DNA from: Cryptomeria japonica
Lineage: Eukaryota; Streptophyta; Pinopsida; Cupressales; Cupressaceae
Assembly: GCF_030272615.1 (NCBI RefSeq)
Contig: NC_081411.1
Span: 44,653,517 to 44,717,516 of the forward strand
DNA length: 64,000 nucleotides
Direction: 5' to 3'
Under the pieces are notes generated by a model. It ran no database searches and had not been told where the DNA came from. It saw nothing but the letters and a program-made list of their open reading frames with translations. A program made the position numbers and the translations under genes. This document shows, piece by piece, positions 35,151 through 48,288 of the stretch; positions within the stretch are counted from its first letter, which is position 1, and every line of letters begins with the position of its first letter.

Positions 35151-35690
35151 GAAAATAACATGGAGTATCAATAAAGAACTAATCAATGAGAAATTGTTTC
35201 AAGTAGATTATTATCGTAAAAATGAGAAGCCAAAACCAAGACTAAGCACACCATAATCCAAGAAAGAGACACAAGGTTTTTAAGGGAGAAAACACAAACA
35301 AAAAATCCCCATGATTATTAAATGGTATAAAGCCTAGGAAAAATACAATGAGAGAAAGAGAGAATGACCTTAGAATAGCAATGCTTCCCTAGAAGAAATG
35401 AGAGAGACACCTCAAATATATAGAGGTGAGAGAGGACTTGCAAATATAACTCCCAAGTATAAGGATACCAGTTGTCATCCTATCTGTGTGAAAAGTGTCA
35501 CAATCCTTATATGGAGGAAATCTAATATCCCTTAATTAAAGGAAAATAAAATAAATGAATTGTCCTAACACATATACTAGAGGATAAATTGCATGTAGGG
35601 ATTCCAAAGGAATGTCCCAAACTAAATACAAATAAAGAAATCCAAGCCAAGTAAAGATTAAATATTCTAATAATGAGATATATAAATTGG
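35151..35690. other. AT-rich insert between purine-rich blocks
   Basis: The sequence character differs from both sides and resembles a minus-strand LTR fragment (AAGGTTTTTAAGGGAGAAAA near 35274). No TSD or terminus could be fixed. Confidence 0.35.
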
Positions 35691-35775
35691 GATAGAAGAG
35701 GAGATTTTATGAATTAGGAGAATGAGAGAGAAGAGGGAGGAGAAAGGACAACTTAAAGAAAGAGAGCGATAAGGA

Positions 35776-35790
35776 GGGAGGGAGGGAGGG
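35776..35790 (+). other. G-quadruplex-capable motif
   Basis: GGGAGGGAGGGAGGG has four G3 tracts with single-base loops, the most stable class of predicted quadruplex. Confidence 0.7.
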
Positions 35791-35857
35791 AGAGGTTTAT
35801 TGATGGTATGATGAAAGAATAAGTATCTAGTAGAATACTGAGAGGGGAGGTGGGGGC

Positions 35858-35886
35858 GGGGGGGGGGGGGGGGGGGGGGGGGGGGG
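35858..35886 (+). repeat. 29-base G homopolymer
   Basis: Twenty-nine consecutive G follow GGGGGC and precede CGGCGCGAATCAG. The matching site in the related LTR (51792-51804) has only five G, so the run is an expansion or an assembly artefact. Confidence 0.9.
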
Positions 35887-38070
35887 CGGCGCGAATCAGC
35901 ATACTAAAAAATTGATACAAAGTTCCCAAACTCAAATTCAATCACACCAAGTAAACATATCTCAGTCAAGATCAATATTCATAAGAATACTTGACATCAA
36001 CTTGTTTGACTGTTATGACAACTTAATAGTAAACAACTTTAATCTTGTAAACATCAACAATGCTTAATCATAACTCAACATATTCATCTCTCAATGCTTC
36101 TAGTTATCATGCCTTATCAAAAGTTAATCAAATCAACAAATAAGATCATAACCACAAAAATATTCACCACTTGACACAAATGTTTATACATGGAAAACCC
36201 AAATAGGTAAAAACCACAGTGAGATGAGACTCACAAGGATAGCTATCTGAACTCTTATAAAGTTCACCTTGTTAGGAGCCAAGCTTGTTAAAGCTTTACA
36301 ATAAGTCCTGTTAAGAACTAATTCCAGTTAGGAATCACCCGGTTAAGGGATTTAAAAATATGCCTTGATTAAAAGCACAGTACCCTGTTAGGAGTAAACT
36401 CGTTGGAGGATTTAAGAATCCAAGCTAATGGACCACCTTGTTAGAGGATTTAATGAGTAACCAAGATTGTTAGAGCTTACCCAGTTAAGGGATTTCACTT
36501 CTGCTATAATTGTTAGAAAACAACAGGTTTTCTTGATCTGTCCGAGTAGCACTACATTTGCTTGATCAGATCCTTTTAATCTTCAATCTGCCTTCACTCA
36601 AAGTGCAGATCCATTCACTGGTTAGGTAACTATGCACTCAACAGGTTTTTGCCAATCTTGCCAACAACCTTTACAAACAACTTCATTGACCTTAAATACA
36701 AATCACTTAGTCCGATAACACAACAGAAACCTAATTCTCATAATCGAGATTACAAACAAGTCGGTACAATCTTGACCGTTAGAAATCATGACAATCTTTT
36801 CAAATTCTCCAAGAAAATTCCAACCGCTCCATGAACACCACTTCATCAGACTTTGTAACTCATCACATGTTGTGCATTAGATGCAATCCACTTTTCTCCT
36901 TCCCTAGACAATAAAAAATGCGTCAAAACAATTTGAACTTATCCTCATACAATGATCACACGTGTCTTCATCATTACCGCTAATCAAATAATAAACCAAC
37001 AATCTTGATTGGTTAGGGTTTAACATCTGATAGGGTTTACCTATTACATTGCATAGAAAGGTTTAACCCTTTACACTGGTTTACCAGTTTGATTCACAAA
37101 CTTTACATACCGGTTTACAACATCTTCCACAAATCTTTTCTTACCTATTACTAAATAATATCAAAAACAACAATATCAACAATATCATGAATACCATTAC
37201 CGGTTCAATTGACATCAATGACAACATATCATTAATGCAATCTCTATGCAAAAATGTCAACAAACTCAAAATGCCGACATATACATTAATACCACAACAC
37301 AACAACATACTGATTTACATGGGGAAAACACTTTCGACAGAAAAACCCCACACTCCAAAACAAGGTGAATATATTATTCAACAATCAATAATAGATTATA
37401 GTATACTTGCAGAGAAAACTCTTTAGCAAAGTACCACTAATCAAAGACTCAAAGGTAGCTCAATAGCCATAAGAGTCTTACACATAACCTCTAACTCACG
37501 CACCTCGTATATAGGAGATACGATACAAGAAACCATCAAATGGAACTACAAAACCATGAGCTAAAACCATCCAATAAAGTGGACCCAACCTTATCTCCAA
37601 TTGAGATTCCCTATGGCATGTCAAAAGACACATCAACACATTTTCCTCCCTTTTACAACTCATTTATGCATCCGATGCAATTCATATTTCCTATTTTAGG
37701 AGTCCAAACTTCTGGAGGCCATAGCTTGTGAACCGTGTGCCCAATTGAGAAACCTTTTGAAGCGTCAAAAATCTCAAGAAGTACTCCATCACCTAGTAAT
37801 CTGATATTCTAGTTATGACCATTCTTTAGGATGTTTAAGAAGGCCTAAATTCTTAAAAATTAAATTTAAACCTTTCATTGCACCCTCCAAAAATGGAAAC
37901 TTTAATATCTTCAAAACTAATTATGGTTTTGTGACAAAAATTAATCAACATCCTTATCTAGCCAATCTAAATCTTTGGGGATAATTTTACACCATTTTGT
38001 GACAAAACAAAAAAATATTATAAATATTAACCTCATGTAAATGCAAGGTTGAGACACCATTTTCCCAACA
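35887..38070 (-). repeat. 3' LTR of copia-2
   Basis: On the minus strand it starts TGTTGGGAAAATGGTGTCTC (38070). Its first 780 bp align with 54280-55059 and its last 700 bp (35893-36580) with 51790-52290. The exact left end near the poly-G tract is unclear. Confidence 0.75.
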
Positions 38071-38524
38071 TAGAGAATGGAAACATCAGCATCTACAACC
38101 TCTTTCCCATATGCATTAGGTACAGGTTAGCATCCTTCATCATAGTTCAAGTCTTTTCAATAAGCATCTCATTCTTTTTTTCTATGATATCATTCTATTG
38201 AGGAGCCCTAGGAAAATAAAATGGTATATTACAATGTTTCCCATAGAATATATCAAATTTATTTGATGTATACTATCTTCCTCTATTAGTTCTTAAACAT
38301 TTGATACTAGAATCAACTTGATTTTTGAAACCGTAGACTTGAATACTTTCAACTTTTCAAAAACTTCAAATTTATCTCTTGAGAAAGTAACCAATGTCAT
38401 TCTAGAATAATCATCAATAAGAAATGTATAAAATACCTTTCGCCATTAAGTCTGGTTTTCCTCATAGCTCTGTATGAATTAGCTCCAAAAGTATTTAATT
38501 AGGATACTATTTTCTCTTAAATCT
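38071..38524 (-). pseudogene. copia-2 integrase core remnant
   Basis: On the minus strand the blocks IDDYSRMTLVTF and PRAPQ-stop-NDIIEKKNEML are visible, corresponding to the copia integrase core, where DDYSR and PQQNG-VERKN are conserved. Several stops and frame changes disable it. An intact protein would insert element cDNA into the genome in the nucleus. The 5' half continues at 50993 on the other side of the insertion. Confidence 0.75.
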
Positions 38525-38744
38525 TGTAGTGCCCCTACCCTAGTCGGCCTTGTAAAATTGGTTTGACCTTGGTTGACTTTTTCTATGTGGCATTCTTGGA
38601 TGCTTGATTTACCATTATGTAATGTTGTAGTCTTATATTTTGAATATTGTGCGTACCTGTTATTGTGCTTTCACATCGATTCTTGTGTAAGTCTGAACGT
38701 TTCCCTATTTCTTGTTATAAAACTCGTGCTAATGCCTTCTTTGA

Positions 38745-38748
<4 letters not shown>

Positions 38749-38782
<34 letters not shown>

Positions 38783-38784
38783 AT
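38749..38784 (+). repeat. (TA)n-(TG)n microsatellite
   Basis: A compound run of TA followed by TG dinucleotides inside the solo LTR. Confidence 0.85.
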
Positions 38785-39057
38785 GCTTGCATGACTCATG
38801 GTTGCAGGAGATTGCAGATACAGTACCACCTAGGTGCGAGGTCCATCTCCATCAGGATTCGCAGGGTGAGTATACCTCTTTCATCCTTAGAATTTGGATT
38901 AGGTGGTCGTAAAACCCTCATTTTGCCTTAGTCATGATCAAGTGAGCGTCGTGTGTGGTCCATCAGTTTCCCTTTTCATTTGGGTTTGCATGTTGTGTGA
39001 TTGATTGTCTTTCTTGGGTTGCATGCCTCATGTGTGGAAAAATAAAGTATTTAATCC

Positions 39058-39311
39058 TAAGTATTTAATTTAATTTAATGTGTTCAGTTACGCATTAGAA
39101 ATTGAGAAATTAAAATAAATAGGTTTCTTTTATGTGATTAATCATTAATTAAAAAGATCCCTATATTTGTGTTTGTAGCATGTTTAAGTATTTAATTTGA
39201 TTTAATGTGTTCATTTATGCATTAGTAATTGAGAAATTAAAATAAATAAGTTTCTTTTATGGGATTAATCATTAATTAAAAAGATCGTTTTAATTATGTT
39301 TGTAGCGAGTT
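39058..39311 (+). repeat. 127-bp tandem duplication
   Basis: Two copies start near 39058 and 39185. Both contain AAGTATTTAATTT, TTAATGTGTTCA and TTAATCATTAATTAAAAAGA. Confidence 0.8.
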
Positions 39312-40158
39312 TAATTTAATGGTTAATTTTAAATAACTAATTTAATTAGTTTATGCGTTTTAAAAAAGAAAGATTTAAAGTTATTTGAAATAGAAATAAT
39401 TTAATCTCTTTTGCGTTTTGGAAAAGAAAGGTTAATTTTACTCATTTAAGAAAATCAATTTTTATTAGAAAAGCAAGTTTAATATATATGTTGATTTTGA
39501 TATAGTGTGAAAAGATTAATTTGAGAATTTAATTTATTAAATATTCTATCCTCATCAATATTGTAAAATATAAATGTTAGCTTAGTTAATATTGAGAAAA
39601 TTAAAATTAAATAAGAGAGAAGCATTTTAATTTTAATTAGAAAAGCAAGTTAGATTATTTGAATAGTTGAAAAGAATGATTATTTTCAATTTTTATTTAA
39701 AAAGTGCTTAAATTCGAAATTAGAAAATTAGGTCAAAATTGCATTCTTTTAACCTAAGTTGGGAAAATATTTTGGGGGTTGTTGAATTTTTGGGGAAGAA
39801 GATTCTTGGATGGAAAAAAAATTGGGGATTTTGGGAGAGAATGGAGGACATCTACAACTGCAGATTGGGCTCTTCTCCAAAGAAATCTTGTCAGGAATGC
39901 TATAGGAGGTAGGATTCTTATTTACCTCTTTATTCCATTTTTAAATCAAGAATTGTGTTTGGTTGTTCTTCATGAAAAAAAATCTGGTTTAAAAACCCAT
40001 GAATGTTCTCATATTTGAGTTTCAACTTTGAAAAGAAATGGGCTTGCAATGTTTTGTATTGAGCAAAGATGGTTGAATTAGTTTTGTATTGTGGAAAAGA
40101 TTGTAAAATTTAGTTGCCTGGAAATGACAATGCTTGTTTAAGAATGGTTGAATCCATT

Positions 40159-40260
40159 CTCTAGTTGTCTCAGAAAATTTCTCAGTCTATTTTTTATTTG
40201 GAGGCTTTAGTTTACTTGTATTTTATTTGGGCTTTCTAGTGTTTTGCTATTCTGGAAATT
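40159..40260 (+). repeat. Left piece of the 97-bp minisatellite
   Basis: CTCAGAAAATTTCTCAGT and GTTTTGCTATTCTGGAAATT match the array at 48289-48856. The LINE inserted at its right edge. This unit is more diverged than the others. Confidence 0.7.
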
Positions 40261-41638
40261 TTTTTTTGATCGATAAAAGGCCAAAGCCAAAATTTTATTA
40301 TTTTTTATAAAAAATATTACATCTCCATTCAGTGTGGGCATCGGTAGGAAAGAATGGAGATAAGAAAACCTCCGGTCTAGCCCAGATCCCTTCTGGGATC
40401 AGATAATATAAACAACTGTACATTTTACAAATCCTCATCTGAGGATGTAGGCTGACATAATAAGACATTTTAGATTCTTTCCGTACATAATATCTTTCAG
40501 CACTTTCCGGATGGATCCATCTTCTCAGATATGGCTAATCCACAAATGCTTTGAGCTTTAACTTTTGTCCTATTTCCCGGATCTGCAAAACCTTATTGCG
40601 ACATACTTTGCCAGACTGTTAGAAGCATAGTAAACTTAATAATTTGTATCAACCAGTCAATGAATAATTACATCTTTCAATTAATGTAAGAGGATTATAG
40701 CCTGGATATCCCTTAGCTTGAAACCATCCTAACCTTTTGGGTTTCAATTTAAGAGATTATCCAGGCTACAATTCTGCCTACAAATGGAAAGAATCTAATT
40801 CTATCAGATTCTTAAATACATTTAACTTTGCAGAAATCAGTTCTCCAGAACATAAACATAAACATAAATATTTTTATATGCATATGTCTGTGTATTTAAA
40901 TGCCAATATGCCAAATGAGTCTGCCATGATCATGAGAATATACAGATGCACATAGAAAAAAATATGCCTGGGGAAAGGAGTGAAACCACAAAAGAGCAGA
41001 GAAACTGACCAGAGATTATCGTAAATAGAACCAACTAATAATCTGAATCCATGACTAAATCTGGGATTACCACTACTACCCTCCACAAAACCTCAACAAA
41101 AAATCTGCCACCCATTCCTCAATCATTTGAAAGAATCTGAATGAGCCCCACATGAAAGATACAGGGAGACACAAAATCAAGTTAAGTCGAATGCAAAGCA
41201 ATTCTGTAAAACCCTCTACTGTCATGTAAACAACGAGACAAAAGCCAACATTATTTGTCCCAATTTTAAAACAAGGCTTATATCCGAAGTTAGAATTGTT
41301 ACCAACTCTAACCGATATGTAGAATCTTGAGTACCAAGAATTAAAAAAACCAGTAACCATAGCTCAAGGACACAAAGCCTGGCAGACCCAAATTACCATT
41401 AGAGGAAAAGATTTAATTCATATTGAAGTCTATTCCTTCGCTGCCCAGGACAATCTTAACACAGATAACATGCATTGGAGGGATAACCTGCAAGTGCCAG
41501 AACAGAGAAACCAGTCTATTGCCAATCTCCTCTTAACATGACCGAAACACCCCTGGCACCCACCCACCGAATTGGTAGTCAAGGGATCGGATAGGAGAAT
41601 GCAAGCATATAAGAAGGTTCAGCTAAAGATATATATAA

Positions 41639-42150
<512 letters not shown>

Positions 42151-42269
42151 GAATCTTAGTATACCAAAATGCGGAAATAAGGAGACTGTGGCCACCCTTC
42201 CTAGAGTTTTATAAATGAGGAACTAGGAGAGGACTTGGAGAGGAGTGATATGAAGGGGTGACACGGACA

Positions 42270-45200
42270 TCACCTAAAATTATCCATGGGGCTATCCTTC
42301 CTAAAGACATACGTATTACCATCTGCCCCTAAATTGGCTAACTTGTCTGCAATAGAATTGCCTTCCCTATAAATATGTTTAACCGAAGTTTCCTCAAAGT
42401 ATTTGATCAAGTCCAGAATACTTTTTAGTTCCGCTTTCAATTTCCAGTTTGACACTTCCCTAGTCCTGACTGCATTTATAGTTAATGACGAATCCCCCTC
42501 AATTTCTAGATATTTAATCTTGAGTGATTTAGCTAAAATCAATCCCTCCCGTAACGCTGAAAACTCAGCCTTGTTATTCGAGGCCAAACCAATAGGCTTA
42601 TTAATGCTAGCTATTAGTACACCGTTATCTTGGTGAATAGCACACCCTATACCTGCTATACCAGGATTTCCACGAGAGGCACCATCGAAATTAAGCTTAG
42701 CCCAGCCCTTTCGGGGGGGAGCCCACTTTGTTAGCTTCCTATCTATCTCAGCCTGTTTACCTCCACTCCCCATAAACGGGGGAATTATCAAACCCATCCA
42801 TTTAGATCTAAGAACCTCATCCCATCTGGTTAAATTAATAGACTTTTCCTATGTATGTCTTAGCCTATTATTGATTTTTTCCACAATTGTTGCCTCGATC
42901 TTATTTAGAAGGGATTCTACCCTCAATTTTGATTCTTTAAAGATCCGCCTGTTTCTCTCCTTCCATATTTCCCATATGAGGATTGTCGGTGCTATTTGCC
43001 ATACTAAGTGATATATATCCTTAGCGAGGGGAGGTTGCCAACTAATCAGCCATTCTGAAATGTCCCTCGGTCTCGGAGTCGGCCAACCAAGGCTTGAGCA
43101 AAGCCAATCCCAACATCTCTGACTGAAACTACAATTAAGAAGCAAGTGATCCACATTTTCTTCCTCAGATTCGCATAGAGGGCATCTCGATGGTCCCATG
43201 AATCCTAATTTTGAAAACCAATAAGATGTAAGAATCCTCTTTTGGGAAGCTGCCCATGAGAAGATACCAGCTTTGGGAAGACCCACGTTATTCCAGCATA
43301 GGCTAATCAGAATATTAGGATTGGTTGCAGCTCTTTTGAGTTTTAATAGTGAGTAACCTTCTTTGGCTTTATAAATGCCCGAAGAACTACCCGCCCAAAT
43401 TATCCTGTCTTTCCCACTATGTAATGAAAAATGCCTATGCCTCAAATTATTCTAGAGGATTTCCTTGTCTGCATTTGTCAAGTTAATCTCGTCAAGGGGT
43501 TTCCACTCCCAACCCAAAGCAGGGTCATTGGAAACAAGCTTGATATAATCCTTGACAAACCTACCCCTGATTGATTTGCAATGTTCAATACCTTCTTCGC
43601 TTATTCCTATTTTGTCTAGGGCTGAATAACCCCCCCACGAGTCTTCCCAGAACAATGCCTCAAATCCATCCGCAATATCCCAAGTCAGATAATCTCTGAT
43701 CACCCCTCTACATTCTAACATAAAATTCCAAACTTTGGATCCCTTTGGTAGTAACTCCGTCCTTAGTATACTATCAGGATTGGAATTAGTGAGATATTTA
43801 GCTTTGAGGATCCTTACCAATTTAAGATCCGGTTCCGAGTACATTTTCCAGACTAACTTCGCCCCCAGAGCCATGTTTTGAACCCCCAAATCGTTGATGC
43901 CAACTCCCCCTATACTGATAGGCTGGCTAATTTTATCCCAAGAAATTAAAGCAAATTTCTTTTTGTCTGAGTTCATATTCCAAAAGAACTTCCTCATCTT
44001 TTTTATCATTTCTACTCGAGCACCTTTAGGTAATTGCTGGCAGGACATCTGGTATATCGGAATAGCCGCCATTACAGCTTTTAGTAATGTTATCCTCCCA
44101 GCCGAAGCTAGGCATTTGTTCTTCCAAGAATCCAACCTGAGATCCATTTTTTCAAGGATTCCTTTCCATAATGAATTAATATTGTTTCCCTTATCCATCG
44201 GAATCCCTAGATATTTACAAGGAAGTTTCCCTTTATCAAACCCTAAGATATTACAAATATCTGTCTCTATGTTTTGCGAAGTGTTAAAGAAGAAGATTTC
44301 CGATTTATTCTTGTTCACTTCCTGTCCAGAAGCTAATGCATAGATGTCAAGAATCCTTTTGAAAGCCATGGCTTCAGACCTATTCGCACATCCCATCAGC
44401 ATTGTGTCATCAGCAAACTGCTGGTGGGTTATGGCCTCCATTCCATTAGTAATTTTAATACCTTTGATAATCTTATTCATTCTATCACATGAAATGATTC
44501 TCCCAAGGCCCTCTGCCATTATGATAAATAAAAAAGGGGATAAAGGATCTCCTTGTCTAATCCCTCTAGATATCTGGAAGAAGCCTGCTGGGGAGCCATT
44601 TATAAGTAATGATATCCTGGGAGATGAAATGCATTCGAAGATTAAATTGATCCATTGTTTAGAAAAACCAAAGGATTCTAAACATTTACACAGAAATCTC
44701 CAATCGACCTTGTCATATGCTTTCTTAATGTCTAGCTTGATCATCATAGCAGCTGATCGATTCTGTTGTAACGAGTGCATGACTTCTTGAGCAATAATAA
44801 TGCCATCAAAGATAGATCTACCTGGTACGAAACCGGTCTGTTCCTCAGAAATTATGCATGGAAGGATGCCTTTCAATCTATTTGCTAAAATTTTAGTAAA
44901 AAGTTTGTAAATTGTGTTACATAAGGAGATAGGTCGAAAGTCTTCAAAATTTCTTGATTCCTCCTTTTTTGGGATCAAGGTAATGAAAGTGTTATTGATC
45001 TCCCTTAAAATACTCCCAGAGTTTCTAACAGCTTCCAAAGCTTCCACTACCTCTTTACCAATAATGTGCCAGCATTTTTGAAAAAAGCAAGCAGGAAACC
45101 CATCCGGGCCGGGAGCTTTATCAGGGTTAAGCTGCCCCAATGCTACTTTTACTTCTGATTCTGTAAATTTGTTGCTAACCACTTTATTTTGATTTTCAGT

Positions 45201-46493
45201 TATGATCTTAGGAATATTCCTAAGCAAAGTTAAATTGGCATCTTTAAGGGAAGATTCCGAGCTGAACAGGGTTTTAAAATGGTTAACCGCTTCTGTAGTT
45301 ATGTCATTTTGATCTTCCAGTAGTATACCATTATTACTCATGATCTTGTGAATACTGTTAGTGTTCCTCCTTATTTTTGTACTATTGTGGAAGAACTTAG
45401 TATTCCTATCCCCATTTTGAAGCCAATTCTCTCTAGACTTCTGTTTCCAAAATATTTCTTCTTTTGTTAACGCATCCTCATATTTCCCGAGAAGCTCCTT
45501 TTCTTTGAGGAAGCTATCCTGATCCATTCCTAGTCTAAACACTTTTTCATTAAGGTCTACGATTTCTTTTTCTAATGACATTTTGGTTTCAAAAATGTTA
45601 CCGAAAACTTCACTATTCCATTTCAGTAACTTGCACTTGAGATGTTTTAATTTATTTACAAGGCAAAACATCTTTGATCCCTGAAATCTTACCTCAGACC
45701 ACCACCTGGAGATGAGGTCATAGAAATCTGGATTTTGCATCCACATTTTTTCAAACTTAAAGGGGCAACACCGCGGTGTAGCCTCTCCCTCAATATTGAG
45801 GATGACAGGGTAATGGTCAGATCCTGAAGATGGGAGTAGTGAAGCAGAGAGGTTAACCGCTAGTTCGCTCAAGTTCCCTCTAAAAAGGAATCTATCTAAT
45901 CTCTCAACGATTTGTGTAAAGCCAGATCTTCTATTATACCAGGTATACACACCATTATTAGTTTCTATATCTATCAGATTGTTATAAGCAACCCACTCTC
46001 TAAAGTCTTTTAAGGATTGTGGTTCCCTACGAATACCACCCTTTTTTTCTGATAAATTCAGGATTGCATTGAAGTCCCCTCCAAGAATAACATGGGAAGA
46101 GGTATCTAGCCCCATCATAAACGAGATTTCTGACCAAACCCTGTGCTTTCTTGCATCCGAGATCGGGCCATAAATGTTTATAAGGGTGAAAGTGAGATTG
46201 CTATGTTTGCTTATAACCTTTCCCAATAGCCAATTTCTATTACCTGCTATAGGAAGAAATATTATACTATGCGGATTCCAAATGATACCAATACCACCAG
46301 AAGCACCCCTGGCTTCCACAAATTCACTGCAAAGAAGACCTAATTTTCTTTTAAAAGCCTCAGCTTCTGCCTGGGCTAATTTAGTTTCTTGTATGAGAAC
46401 GATATCATTTTTCCATTTTATAATGTTGCGTCTAATTAGACGCTGTTTGTTAGGGGCATTCATGCCCCTAACATTCCACGAAGAGATTTTCAT
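42270..46493 (-). pseudogene. LINE ORF2: endonuclease, reverse transcriptase, RNase H
   Basis: The frame spans 1407 residues, with TAG at codon 1014 (43452-43454) and codon 1215 (42849-42851) and no frameshift. An APE-type endonuclease opens it (MKISSWNVRGMN; IQETK; GGDFNAI; SDHYP with D226-H227). Reverse transcriptase follows, with RPISLCN, QTGFVPGRSI, LDIKKAYDKVDW, GIRQGDPLSPFLF and the catalytic FADD at 693-696. Next comes a zinc-binding zf-RVT block (CPLCESEEENVDHLLLNC). A plant RNase H closes it, with the expected D-E-D-D residues in FDGASRGNPG, NKAEFSAL, EGDSSL and NSIADKLA. The protein would nick target DNA and copy LINE RNA at the nick. The stops remove the zinc block and RNase H, so the copy is probably dead for full-length product. 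Confidence 0.95.
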
Positions 46494-48202
46494 GGGGCCG
46501 TGGGAAGGCCCTTCCCCTTCCCAGCATCAAAGAAGGCTGTTAATTTGCCTTGGTCTTTTGCATTTCCATCCTGCAATCTTAATTCGCTCAAAGATTTTCT
46601 GCCTCTACTTTTAGCTTCTCTAGCGCAGTCAGGAAAGTTTTTCCTGTCATATATGTCTTTTATCCCTAAGGTTTGCTGGGAAACTATCACTCCCTCTCCA
46701 TCATCCACTCCCAGTTGGGGCTGAGCAACTGAGTAGTCATTGACAAGAATAGGTATTATATCTCCTACCCTATTCTCATTGTTTTCTTCCTCATCCATAG
46801 AAGCCAAGAGTTCCTGAATTAGGAACCTCTTCTCAGCTTCCTCTTCCGGAGAAAGATTTTCAACTACCTTATTATCGAATACCTCAAGAACAACAGCCAT
46901 TCTAGAAGACATTTCTTCTTGATCTGCCTCATTATCTTGTTCCAAATTTTCGGCTGACTTTGTGTCAGATGGACATTTCAATGAATCCACCGAATCGGAG
47001 ATTCTTTTTGTCATCTCCACTAAGGCATCTTCTTTTATAGAGTTTGCCTCATCTATTATTTTATCAAGATCATTAATATTACTGGAATTGTTGTTTCTAT
47101 TTTCATCTGTGTAAGCCGCTGGAGGGTTATTGTCATGAACAGGGGATTCATTTGATGTGCTTTTTTTATGCTGATCTGAAAGAGGGTTTTCCATTTGTTC
47201 GATACTATTAACCAGAGCTGGGCATGTTTTCAACCTAATATCAGATTCATTTATAACCCCATCATAGAAGGTGGGATGAATGTTCCACTCCCCCTTGTTC
47301 GATACTAGCATGATGGGATCTAAGTCCAGGGAATTAATGTCAGATTCTACTAAGATTTTAATATTCTTGTTTAAAACCCCTTTTCCTAGACCTTCACATC
47401 CCAAAAAAGAACCAAACTGTTCCCCAATATATTCTAGGATTTTAAAATTCAGATATTCAACTGGTAATGTACCCAGATTAATCCATCTAGGGTAAATGTT
47501 TAAATTCTGTGAGTGAGGATCAAAGTTCGGTTTCCATTCACATCGAAAAAAACCATAGCCTTTATACAATTTAACCATACCATGGAGAATATCATTTTTT
47601 GTATTTTGATTATCACACAAAATTGCAAGAAAATTATTTTCCAGGATAGTTATACTTATCTGTCCCGGATATAGGGCCATCCACCAATCAATAATTTTTC
47701 CTGTATCTTCTCCAATTCCTGCCCATTTTGCAAAAACCCCACATTCGCTAAATAAATTGAATTGGGGTTCCATCAAATTTGCCAGAATTTTGCATATTCG
47801 CCTCTGCCTTGTTCTAGGTTTTGTCTCAAAATTTCTAACTTTCCCGAGCGGCACCAGGTTTGCCCCAGTAGCCGGATAATGATTTGAGGCTGAGGATTTG
47901 TGCCAATCGAAGTTTAAAGACTTGTTTCTACTTTCGTCCATCTTCCTCTTGGCCTTTTTCGAGCGAAAGACTTGCCAGTTTCCGTCGGAGGGTAGTGACA
48001 AGGCATCGTCCTTGTTTGCCCTAATTACTTCATTTTCCCCAAACTTACCCGCTTTGCAGACCGAATACCGTCCTTCGTTTGTTGCAGGGTTTTTCTTACA
48101 TTGTGGGCTGAAGACTGAGATGCTCCTCGGACAAGTGGCGAAGACTTGTCTGCATCCCCCCGCCGAAAACCTTGGCAATCTCGCAGGATAAAGTTTTCGC
48201 AT
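46490..48202 (-). CDS. LINE ORF1 protein (DUF4283-like)
   Basis: An intact 570-residue frame starts at the ATG at 48202; in-frame codons upstream lead to a stop at 48250 without an earlier ATG. The N terminus is basic. The middle (about residues 130-260) resembles DUF4283, the RNA-binding-like domain of plant LINE ORF1 proteins, in blocks such as YPRWINLGTLPVEYLNFKIL. I see no CCHC knuckle. The C-terminal half is acidic and low in complexity. The protein probably binds LINE RNA. Its TGA overlaps the ORF2 ATG as ATGA (46493-46490), which suggests termination-reinitiation for ORF2. Confidence 0.85.
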   Translation of the reverse strand: MRKLYPARLPRFSAGGCRQVFATCPRSISVFSPQCKKNPATNEGRYSVCKAGKFGENEVIRANKDDALSLPSDGNWQVFRSKKAKRKMDESRNKSLNFDWHKSSASNHYPATGANLVPLGKVRNFETKPRTRQRRICKILANLMEPQFNLFSECGVFAKWAGIGEDTGKIIDWWMALYPGQISITILENNFLAILCDNQNTKNDILHGMVKLYKGYGFFRCEWKPNFDPHSQNLNIYPRWINLGTLPVEYLNFKILEYIGEQFGSFLGCEGLGKGVLNKNIKILVESDINSLDLDPIMLVSNKGEWNIHPTFYDGVINESDIRLKTCPALVNSIEQMENPLSDQHKKSTSNESPVHDNNPPAAYTDENRNNNSSNINDLDKIIDEANSIKEDALVEMTKRISDSVDSLKCPSDTKSAENLEQDNEADQEEMSSRMAVVLEVFDNKVVENLSPEEEAEKRFLIQELLASMDEEENNENRVGDIIPILVNDYSVAQPQLGVDDGEGVIVSQQTLGIKDIYDRKNFPDCAREAKSRGRKSLSELRLQDGNAKDQGKLTAFFDAGKGKGLPTAP

Positions 48203-48288
48203 TTCGCCAATAGCAGAGCAGAACAAAATAATATGAAACAAGATACTTCATTATGCTTCATCAAAAGTAATTTGCTATTCTGGAAATT

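Noticed and set aside
43452-43454. Amber readthrough or recoding in LINE ORF2
   Set aside because: The downstream bases do not form a known plant readthrough context, and a second TAG exists; decay is simpler.
43894-48191. Plus-strand ORFs of 70-150 codons opposite the LINE
   Set aside because: They are complements of ORF1 and ORF2 without own motifs.
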